From contig JAZNBI010000001.1 in the NCBI GenBank assembly GCA_045586995.1, forward strand, positions 1-42,630: a stretch of 42,630 nt of DNA, written 5' to 3'. The stretch's first letter is position 1. The number at the start of each line of letters is the position of its first letter. The position numbers and the translations under genes are program-made. Origin of the DNA: JAZNBI01 sp045586995. Its GTDB lineage: Bacteria > Bacillota > Clostridia > Oscillospirales > CAG-272. A model generated the notes under the pieces. The model made no database searches. It was not told where the DNA came from and was given only the letters and a program-made list of their open reading frames with translations. Below, piece by piece: positions 31,656-38,797 of this stretch.

Positions 31656-32009
31656 GTAACCACATCTGTAAGCCGGGTTCTGTCGAGAACGGTCATCTAT
31701 CTGCGCCCAATGTCGCCATTGAGCTTTGGGAATAAATCCCACGCCACCCAAGGATATATGTCGGGCAAACGATCCTTATACGGTGTTGCTTCGGATAGGG
31801 TTTACAGCGACACACAGTTACCTGTATGCGGGTGAGCTCTTACCTCGCCTTTCCATCCTTACCTGCAAAAGCAGGCGGTTTATTTCTGTTGCACTTTCCC
31901 GGGAGTCGCCTCCGGCTGACGTTATCAGTTATCCTGCCCTGTGAAGCCCGGACTTTCCTCACGATAATACCTTTCGGCAACATATCGCGCGACCGTCCGA
32001 TGTGGTTAC
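31656..32009 (-). ncRNA. rnpB: RNase P RNA
   Basis: About 354 nt. The catalytic RNA that trims tRNA 5' leaders. The ends pair perfectly as P1 (GTAACCACATC with GATGTGGTTAC, 11 bp). The universal elements are present on the minus strand: GGAAAGTCCGGGCTTC near the 5' end, GGTAAGAGCTCACC in the middle, and the 3' block AGATAGATGACCG followed by CGACAGAACCCGGCTTA. Overall size and the P1 pairing suggest the common bacterial form. Its promoter starts transcription at or next to 32009, so little 5' processing would be needed. Open frames seen across it are not genes. Confidence 0.96.
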
Positions 32010-32015
32010 TGATAA

Positions 32016-32044
32016 ATTATACTCTTTTACATTAAATTTGTCAA
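32016..32044 (-). promoter_or_regulatory. rnpB promoter
   Basis: Full-consensus minus-strand TTGACA (32039-32044), 17-bp spacer, TATAAT (32016-32021). The -35 box overlaps the last codons and stop of thiT. Confidence 0.9.
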
Positions 32045-32700
32045 GCATCATTGCGCACTGCAACATAAGGGATACGCACGCACAAAAATGACAGCACGGC
32101 AGTAACAATGATTTCGGGAATCATATAGCATCCATTGTATATAATCGAATATATCAAAGAAAGCATATCGCCCGAAAAATGCGAAAGTATAAATGGGCCG
32201 ATTGCGGCCATTTCATCAACGCCAAAAAACCACTCAGCATATGCACCGTAAAAAATAAATCCGGAAATAATATGAACGATATAGCGCGCCGACAGCGCTA
32301 CGATACTTCCCAGACATATTGCAAGCCCCTTACTCTTGATACGATTGCGGAAAACTCCTCCAAGACCTATTAGTGTATAAGCGACAATATAGTCGAGCAA
32401 GCAAATAATAATCGCATGCGAAAACAACATATAAGAATCGCTTCCCGGAATAAAAAGCGCGGATACGGTTGAATATCCCAAAAGCATTTGTATAACCGCA
32501 TAGCAAAAGCCGGTAAAAAGTCCCCATTTTGTACCGTAGATATAAGCAATTATAACTATCGGCAACATACTTCCTATTGTAAATCCTCCGCCAAACGGAA
32601 AATTCAGGAATGGTATCAAACCGCATATAAAAGCTATTACGGTCGATAGCGCGAGCATCATGGCTGTTAGTGTGATTCGTTTTGTCTTTTCGTTTTTCAT
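32041..32700 (-). CDS. thiT: Thiamine ECF transporter S-component ThiT
   Basis: 219 residues. Membrane substrate-capture subunit for thiamine; it works with the shared ECF ATPases and EcfT, which are not in the window. Six hydrophobic segments. The family region Phe-Gly-Gly-Gly-Phe-Thr-Ile-Gly-Ser-Met-Leu-Pro-Ile near residue 36 and Arg-Tyr-Ile-Val-His-Ile-Ile-Ser-Gly near 139 match ThiT. A TPP riboswitch precedes it, which strongly supports the thiamine assignment. It is a single gene unit; its stop overlaps the rnpB -35 box. Confidence 0.94.
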   Translation of the reverse strand: MKNEKTKRITLTAMMLALSTVIAFICGLIPFLNFPFGGGFTIGSMLPIVIIAYIYGTKWGLFTGFCYAVIQMLLGYSTVSALFIPGSDSYMLFSHAIIICLLDYIVAYTLIGLGGVFRNRIKSKGLAICLGSIVALSARYIVHIISGFIFYGAYAEWFFGVDEMAAIGPFILSHFSGDMLSLIYSIIYNGCYMIPEIIVTAVLSFLCVRIPYVAVRNDA

Positions 32701-32736
32701 AAAAAACCTACCCTTTCTTCGAATTTATTCGAAATA

Positions 32737-32773
32737 AAAAATTTACCGCACGAAATCTCCGTACGGTAAATTT
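32737..32773 (-). terminator. Riboswitch-linked terminator before thiT
   Basis: Minus-strand 13-bp stem AATTTACCGTACG / CGTGCGGTAAATT (one G-U) around GAGATTT, then six T. It follows the TPP aptamer by 9 bases and precedes thiT, so it should be the expression platform: terminator formed when TPP is bound. Confidence 0.85.
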
Positions 32774-32782
32774 GGGTATATC

Positions 32783-32870
32783 AAATCTCCCTACGACGGC
32801 ATTATCCGTATCAGGTTAAGGGTTTGGAAATCTCCATCTCAGCCGACCTAATTATCAGCACCCCTGATTT
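32783..32870 (-). promoter_or_regulatory. TPP riboswitch (THI element)
   Basis: 88-nt aptamer on the minus strand. Conserved blocks in order: AGGGGTGC, GGCTGAGATGG, ACCCTTAACCTGAT, CGGATAATGCCG, CGTAGGGAGA. The first and last blocks close P1 (AAATC with GATTT). It senses thiamine pyrophosphate and turns thiT off. Confidence 0.97.
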
Positions 32871-32890
32871 TATGCGGTTTTTACTCTCAC

Positions 32891-32919
32891 ATTATACACT
32901 ACATTAAAACAATTGTCAA
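32891..32919 (-). promoter_or_regulatory. thiT promoter
   Basis: Minus-strand TTGACA (32914-32919), 17-bp spacer, TATAAT (32891-32896). The -35 box is 2 bp from the foldase gene stop codon. Confidence 0.88.
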
Positions 32920-32921
32920 GA

Positions 32922-34238
32922 CTAATAATTATAATTCACCGAAACTTTTTTCAAATCCACCGTTGAAGCAAGCTCGTCATCCACGACAATGTCCGATTTA
33001 TACGGTTCAATGCGCTTCATAAGTAATTGATCGGACAGCGTTGAATTAAAATTAGCGAAGAAATCCTCGTTGACACTGTTTTTATACGCGCCGTCATCCA
33101 ATTCGTATTTCATGACGATATGAATTCCGCAAGGGTACACTTTGCCGTTGTTTTCAAAAGTAGTTTCGAATTTTCTGTACTCTCCGACACTCATTTCTTG
33201 GGTAACGGCTCTGACTATTTCCTCAGAGTCATAATCAAATTGCGCGTCGGCGGTAATATAATATCCGTTTGTATATTTATCTCCGCCAAGGTCCTCGTTA
33301 TAGCTTGACATAAGCTTTTCAAAATCCTCTCCATTGTCAAGCCGCGACATAATAGTTTCCGACATTTGACGAACCGCTTCGACTTCCGCATCGGTGTATG
33401 CTTCGATTTTGGGATATCCGTTCTCGTCATACACGTATGCGCGCTCACCCGCTATCTTGTCATAAGCAATTTTCCCATCCTCGGTATAATATATCGCATT
33501 ACCCTTGGAGTCCTTTATAGCTTGACCGTTTTCATCATATTTCAAAGCACCTTTTTCTTTATTATATGAAATCGTTCCGTCGGAGTTAAAATAAATATAA
33601 TCGCCGTTTTCGTCGGTTTCATAAATCGCCTTATAGGTATAAAGGAAAATATGCTTGAATCTGTAATAATTTTCCTTATAATACTCCTCTTTGACGTTAT
33701 CTGCAATTTTTGCGCCGTCTTTACCGTAAAGCGACTCCTGAAGATAAGAATACTTAGCTTCAAGAATGTATGCCTCGCGCAAAATATTATAATTTACACC
33801 GTATTCGCCAACTATGCTGTTAAATTTCGTCTTTGAGCCCTGTCCTATCGACTCTACCATATCGGCAAGCTCCGAGTCCACGTCATTAATATATGATTCC
33901 GGCAGTTCAAGCTTAAGCTCATCGAATAAATATAGTATGCAAAGATATGATTTTGCATTGTCGAGTACACTTTCGGTAAAATAGTCACAGTATGTCGATT
34001 GATCTTCAAGGTCTATTATGGTATCCCAAAAATCATCGTCACTGACGTCAAATCCATAATAAGCCATCGTGCCCTTGAAGCGCGAAAGCAACAACTCATA
34101 AAAATTCACCGATATGGTTTTATCCCCAAGAGTCATCAGCGTTTTTCCGTTCGACGAGCAGCCGCAGAGTGCCGATACCGCAATAAGCACCGCAAGTGCA
34201 AGCGCCACTATCTTTTTCGTTGTTTTTTTCATAAGCAT
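32922..34238 (-). CDS. PrsA/SurA-like foldase lipoprotein (parvulin type)
   Basis: 438 residues. Lipoprotein signal with lipobox Leu-Cys-Gly-Cys27. SurA_N/PrsA-type helical part about 38-190. The parvulin-like domain starts at Phe-Lys-His-Ile-Phe-Leu (194-199) and resumes at Ala-Glu-Val-Glu-Ala-Val around 284, with Gly-Glu-Asp-Phe-Glu-Lys-Leu at 303. Residues about 201-280 are an insertion of short Tyr-x-x-Asp/Glu-x-Gly repeats, as in several clostridial homologues. It should help fold secreted proteins on the outer membrane face. Prolyl isomerase activity is uncertain. It is 23 bp after mfd and so probably the third gene of the pth operon. ATG 34232 is an alternative start. Confidence 0.82.
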   Translation of the reverse strand: MLMKKTTKKIVALALAVLIAVSALCGCSSNGKTLMTLGDKTISVNFYELLLSRFKGTMAYYGFDVSDDDFWDTIIDLEDQSTYCDYFTESVLDNAKSYLCILYLFDELKLELPESYINDVDSELADMVESIGQGSKTKFNSIVGEYGVNYNILREAYILEAKYSYLQESLYGKDGAKIADNVKEEYYKENYYRFKHIFLYTYKAIYETDENGDYIYFNSDGTISYNKEKGALKYDENGQAIKDSKGNAIYYTEDGKIAYDKIAGERAYVYDENGYPKIEAYTDAEVEAVRQMSETIMSRLDNGEDFEKLMSSYNEDLGGDKYTNGYYITADAQFDYDSEEIVRAVTQEMSVGEYRKFETTFENNGKVYPCGIHIVMKYELDDGAYKNSVNEDFFANFNSTLSDQLLMKRIEPYKSDIVVDDELASTVDLKKVSVNYNY

Positions 34239-34261
34239 TGATTCCTTTTTATATTGTAAGT

Positions 34262-37200
34262 TTAAGTTTTAGCATTTGTCTTCATAATTTCAAGATATTT
34301 TTCAAATATTTTGTAAATCGAAAGCAAGCTGTCTTCCTTATTTTTAATTTTAACATTTATAAATATCTTGCTGCCCGAAACCACCCTGATACTGTCTTCA
34401 CAAGTATCGGAAAGCTCCGACCAAATATCAAGGTCAAATTTTTCGGGATAAATTTTTATATTGTTTCCCTCTTGCTCTACCGAAAGTATTCCGCATTTCA
34501 ACGCCGAAGCGCGAATAAGCGCAATTTTCAGCAAATTCGTCGCAGGACGTGGCAGATCGCCGTATCGGTCAAGCATTTCATCCTCAATATCATTAAGATC
34601 ATCCTCGGTTTCAATCATAGCGATTCGCTTATAAAGCGCCATTCTTTGCGCAGATACCGAAACGTAGCTGTCGGGAATAAAGGCATTGAAATTAAGAATT
34701 ATTTTACATTCCTTGCGTGGAGCTTCAGCGATGCCCTTTTCCTCCAAAATTGCCTCGTTAAGCAATTTTATATAAAGGTCATAACCAATTGCATCAAGGT
34801 GCCCGTGTTGTTCGGCACCCAAAATATTTCCCGCGCCGCGAAGCTCGAGATCGCGCAAAGCAATACGGAAGCCCGCGCCGAATTCGGCATATTCTTTAAT
34901 GGCTTCAAGGCGTTTTGTCGCAATTTCGGAAAGAGCCAAATCTTTGGGATAGGTAAAATATGCGTATGCTCTTCGTGACGAGCGTCCTACGCGCCCTCTT
35001 ATTTGATGAAGCTGAGAAAGTCCAAGACGATGCGCGTTATCCACAATCAGGGTATTGGCATTCGGAATATCGACTCCCGTTTCGATTATAGTGGTACAAA
35101 CAAGTATATCGGCTTCTCCATTTAACATAGAGTTCCAAATATCCTCGAGCTCCTCCTTCTCCATTTTTCCGTGAGCAACAACGATACGCGCCTCAGGAAT
35201 TTCATTTTTTATTTTGGATGCGAGCGAATATATGGTTTCTATTATATTGTGCATATAGAATACCTGTCCACCTCTGCGAAGCTCTTTTCTGATAGCTTCG
35301 ATTAAAATAAGTTCATCGGATTCCAAAACGTATGTCTGAACAGGCAAACGGTCGGAAGGTGCCTCGTCAAGCACCGAAATATCTCTTATACCGCTCATAG
35401 CCATATTAAGTGTACGCGGAATCGGCGTGGCGGTCAAGGTAAGCACATCAATATTTTCACCGATTTGTTTTAAGCGTTCCTTTTGGGCAACGCCAAAGCG
35501 CTGTTCCTCGTCGATAATAAGCAATCCGAGATCGGAAAATTCCACATCCTTCGAAAGCAAACGATGCGTACCGATTATTATATCGGTTTCTCCGCGCTTC
35601 AGCTTTCTCAGTGATTGCGCAATCTGTTTTGCGCTTTTAAATCGCGAAATCATATCAACATTAACGGCAAAGCTTCTCATACGGCTCAATACCGTTTGAT
35701 AATGCTGCATAGCCAATATGGTTGTAGGCACAAGAACAGCAACCTGCTTTCCGCCGAGTACCGCCTTATACGCCGCGCGCAAAGCAACCTCGGTTTTCCC
35801 GAATCCAACGTCACCGCAAAGAAGCCGATCCATTGGCACGCTTTTTATCATATCGCTCTTGATCTCCTCTGCCGCGTTTTGCTGCGCTTCGGTGTCGTCA
35901 TATTCAAACGCAATCTCAAAATCGCGTTGAAAATCATCGTCGGGCGGAAATGCGTGTCCCTTTCGGCGCATCCGTTCGGCGTATAGCTTTATAAGCTCCT
36001 TCGCCATATCCTTAGTTGCCGATTTTGCTCTGGCTTTTGCTTTTCCCCATTCAGCGCCACCGAACTTGGAAAGCTTTATTTGACCGTCGTCCGAATGTGC
36101 GCCGATATATTTTGAAACCATATCAAGCTTTTCCACAGGTAAAAACAATCGGTCGCTGCCCGCATATCTTATATTTATATAATCTCGGCAAACACCGTCA
36201 ACCGTAAGATTTTCAATGCCCATATACTGTCCGATACCATAGCTTTCATGAACTACCAAATCTCCGACTTCAAGCTCATTATAGGACATAATGGTACGGG
36301 TAGCGCCGTTTTTGCGCGAGTGCCGCTTTATTCGCTTTGCCACAGCATCTCCATAACGGCTTTCGGGATTAGCCGACAAAACCACGATTCTGGGCACGGA
36401 AAGCTCAAACCCTCTGAGCGACTCCTTCCACTTGATTGCAACCGCGCCCGACGGTATATCCAACACAGAAAAATCACTGTCGGCTCGAAGCGGCAAAACA
36501 TTCATTCCGAATTCTTTCAAACGCTCCGAAAGATTTTTAGCGGCGGTTTCATTTTCTGTAATAACCACCACTCTGTATCCCGCCGTGCAATAGGATGACA
36601 TATCCTCCTTAAGCAAGGAAAGATTGTCGGCATAGGAAACAAGATGCTTTGTTCTGAACGAAAACATTCCCGACAGTCTTTTACCCGAAAGTCCTTGCAC
36701 TATCGAGTCAATAAACACGGTAACGTTTTTAGAGCAAAACAGTTCAAATTCAGAAATACGCTTGGAGTAGTCCGCATATTTCGACAAAATCGTGCCGTTT
36801 TCAAGAAGCTCCTTAACCGTTTCGTCGTTATGCCATTGAAACGCCTTAAGACGCTCGTTGACCGAATTCAGCGAATGTATGATTATAACGGTTTTATAAT
36901 CCTCGAAATAGTCGATCATACTCACCTTTTCGGGATAGATCAACGAAATATATTTATCAATAAAGTTTATGTCGCCGCGCGACGACGTGCAGAGCGAGGA
37001 CAATTCAGCTTGAAGCTCCTCTACTGCCCTATCATTTTTTGCATTTTTTATGCGTAATGAAATAATCTCGGAGAGCTTTTCGGCAGAAGCTTCGTCAAGC
37101 AGTAATTCGCGCGCGGGGAGCAGAGTGAATGACGTTATATTTGAAATAATACGCTGATTTTCCACATCAAAAATGCCCATTCGGTCTATTTCGTCACCAA

Positions 37201-37846
37201 AAAGCTCTATTCTGATAGGATATGAGCCGTATTTCTCCTCACCTTCCCCCATCTCTTTGTATTTTGATGAGGGCGGAAAAACATCAATAATTCCGCCGCG
37301 TACCGCAAACTGACCTGCTCCGTCAACCATATCAACGCGAAGATATCCCGCATCAATAAGATCGTTTGAAAAAGAGGAAATATCAAGCTTGGAATCCGAA
37401 TCAATATATTTTATATTCTCGATCAATCGCTTAGGCGGGATAGTATATCCGAGCAATGCGTCGGGAGTTGTTATTACAGCATCGTAATCACCGCTTAAGA
37501 CCCCCGCCAACACCTTGATTCTCTCGTGCTCATACTCATGGGATGCGGTAATATTATAAAATGTCAGATCGCGCGACATAAAAAATGCGGCTCGTAAACC
37601 GAATTCACTCAGCACCGACTTTATACGAACACACTCTTTTTCCTCGGGGCAAACAATAATCGCCATTTTACCAATCGATTTTTTTAAATCCTCAACAAAT
37701 GCAATAGCAAGAGCATCAGATGCACCGTCGCAAAGCCCGCTTACCGAAATCGGAAGTGACTTCTGCTTATGATATTCCTTTAAAACCGACTCGGTAAATT
37801 GATTGTATTCCTTGTCCGCACGTATGCAATCTGCAAGAAAATTCAT
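34262..37846 (-). CDS. mfd: Transcription-repair coupling factor Mfd
   Basis: 1194 residues, typical length. It pushes stalled RNA polymerase off DNA and recruits UvrA. UvrB-like N-terminal part about 1-350; RNA-polymerase-interacting domain about 515-590 (Asp-Leu-Val-Val-His-Glu-Ser-Tyr-Gly-Ile-Gly); translocase with Walker A Gly-Asp-Val-Gly-Phe-Gly-Lys-Thr near 680 and Asp-Glu-Glu-Gln near 780, then Ser-Arg-Arg-Ala-Tyr-Ala-Tyr and Arg-Gly-Ala-Gly-Asn-Ile motifs; TRCF C-terminal domain to the end. 26 bp after pth, with AAGGAG nine bases before the ATG. Confidence 0.97.
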   Translation of the reverse strand: MNFLADCIRADKEYNQFTESVLKEYHKQKSLPISVSGLCDGASDALAIAFVEDLKKSIGKMAIIVCPEEKECVRIKSVLSEFGLRAAFFMSRDLTFYNITASHEYEHERIKVLAGVLSGDYDAVITTPDALLGYTIPPKRLIENIKYIDSDSKLDISSFSNDLIDAGYLRVDMVDGAGQFAVRGGIIDVFPPSSKYKEMGEGEEKYGSYPIRIELFGDEIDRMGIFDVENQRIISNITSFTLLPARELLLDEASAEKLSEIISLRIKNAKNDRAVEELQAELSSLCTSSRGDINFIDKYISLIYPEKVSMIDYFEDYKTVIIIHSLNSVNERLKAFQWHNDETVKELLENGTILSKYADYSKRISEFELFCSKNVTVFIDSIVQGLSGKRLSGMFSFRTKHLVSYADNLSLLKEDMSSYCTAGYRVVVITENETAAKNLSERLKEFGMNVLPLRADSDFSVLDIPSGAVAIKWKESLRGFELSVPRIVVLSANPESRYGDAVAKRIKRHSRKNGATRTIMSYNELEVGDLVVHESYGIGQYMGIENLTVDGVCRDYINIRYAGSDRLFLPVEKLDMVSKYIGAHSDDGQIKLSKFGGAEWGKAKARAKSATKDMAKELIKLYAERMRRKGHAFPPDDDFQRDFEIAFEYDDTEAQQNAAEEIKSDMIKSVPMDRLLCGDVGFGKTEVALRAAYKAVLGGKQVAVLVPTTILAMQHYQTVLSRMRSFAVNVDMISRFKSAKQIAQSLRKLKRGETDIIIGTHRLLSKDVEFSDLGLLIIDEEQRFGVAQKERLKQIGENIDVLTLTATPIPRTLNMAMSGIRDISVLDEAPSDRLPVQTYVLESDELILIEAIRKELRRGGQVFYMHNIIETIYSLASKIKNEIPEARIVVAHGKMEKEELEDIWNSMLNGEADILVCTTIIETGVDIPNANTLIVDNAHRLGLSQLHQIRGRVGRSSRRAYAYFTYPKDLALSEIATKRLEAIKEYAEFGAGFRIALRDLELRGAGNILGAEQHGHLDAIGYDLYIKLLNEAILEEKGIAEAPRKECKIILNFNAFIPDSYVSVSAQRMALYKRIAMIETEDDLNDIEDEMLDRYGDLPRPATNLLKIALIRASALKCGILSVEQEGNNIKIYPEKFDLDIWSELSDTCEDSIRVVSGSKIFINVKIKNKEDSLLSIYKIFEKYLEIMKTNAKT

Positions 37847-37872
37847 CCAAATTAGCTCCTTACAGCGAAAAT

Positions 37873-38517
37873 TTATTGTTTTACATAAGAATTACAAATT
37901 CGCATAGCAGCATCTATATCGCCGCCAATTATTTTCAAAAGACCGTTATAAACGATCTCAAAGGTATCAAAAAGAATTTTTTTGTCCGATTCGCTGAATT
38001 CGGAAACTACCCAATCTACAAGGTCATATTCCGGATGAGGCTTTTCCCCCGCGCCAACTTTAATACGAGGAAATTTATCGGACGAAAGATGAAAAATAAT
38101 ATTTTTTATGCCGTTATGTCCACCGTCACTGCCGTTGCGACGCACACGAAGCCGACCGACGGGAAAAAGAATGTCATCAAAAATTACAATTATATTTTCC
38201 GGAGAAATATTATAAAATTTTGCCGCCTCGCGAACAGCTTCCCCCGAATGATTCATAGAGGTTTGCGGCTTCATAAATAAAACCCGCTTGCCTTCGACTA
38301 CGGCATCGCCCACAAGAGCTTTGAACTTTGCGCGGTTAATCTTTACGCCGAGCTTTTGTGAAATATAATCTAACGCCAAAAAGCCCGTATTGTGACGCGT
38401 GTAAAAATATTTGTCACCCGGATTTCCCAGTCCGACAACCAAATAGGATATCGGCAAAACCGAAGTTGTATTACTTTCCGTACTTATTTTTTTAAACAGA
38501 TCAAAAATGTTAGACAT
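37873..38517 (-). CDS. pth: Peptidyl-tRNA hydrolase
   Basis: 214 residues. It releases peptides from stalled peptidyl-tRNA. Catalytic His42 in Thr-Arg-His-Asn-Thr-Gly, Asn32 in Gly-Leu-Gly-Asn-Pro-Gly, Asn89 in Met-Asn-His-Ser-Gly, and Asp114/115 in Phe-Asp-Asp-Ile, all in family order. About 23 extra residues precede the usual start (Met-Ser-Asn-Ile-Phe-Asp-Leu-Phe-Lys-Lys...). The internal start codons lack a ribosome site, while GGAGGGGAG stands 12 bases before the first ATG, so the extension is kept. First gene of the pth-mfd-foldase operon, as in many Bacillota. Confidence 0.95.
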   Translation of the reverse strand: MSNIFDLFKKISTESNTTSVLPISYLVVGLGNPGDKYFYTRHNTGFLALDYISQKLGVKINRAKFKALVGDAVVEGKRVLFMKPQTSMNHSGEAVREAAKFYNISPENIIVIFDDILFPVGRLRVRRNGSDGGHNGIKNIIFHLSSDKFPRIKVGAGEKPHPEYDLVDWVVSEFSESDKKILFDTFEIVYNGLLKIIGGDIDAAMRICNSYVKQ

Positions 38518-38597
38518 ATATAAGTCAATCTCCCCTCCGAAAACCCGAGCTTACACACAAAAAATATCATTCGGCTTCAAAATTAGATTTGAATTAT

Positions 38598-38626
38598 ATT
38601 ATACACTATTTGAATAAATATGTCAA
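38598..38626 (-). promoter_or_regulatory. pth-mfd operon promoter
   Basis: Full-consensus minus-strand TTGACA (38621-38626), 17-bp spacer, TATAAT (38598-38603), about 80 bp upstream of pth. Confidence 0.88.
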
Positions 38627-38712
38627 TTTTTATTTAAAAGCTTTTTGTTCACAAAAAATTTACATTTTTTTGGTAACATTTTTGGAAAAATATAGATATC
38701 CATACAAATTTG

Positions 38713-38721
38713 TGTTATAAT
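38713..38721 (+). promoter_or_regulatory. ppdK promoter (extended -10)
   Basis: TGTTATAAT with a poor -35 17 bp upstream; the leader to the ppdK start is about 70 bases. Confidence 0.6.
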
Positions 38722-38797
38722 ATTTGGTGCTGCTTATGCCTATGGACATGCTGATTTGTTTAAAAGGCAGTATTTTTCATTATAAGGAGGAAATTAT

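Noticed and set aside
31299..31835. Long open frames on the + strand across RNase P RNA
   Set aside because: They lie over the conserved rnpB sequence and the antisense of the helical protein gene, with no ribosome site.
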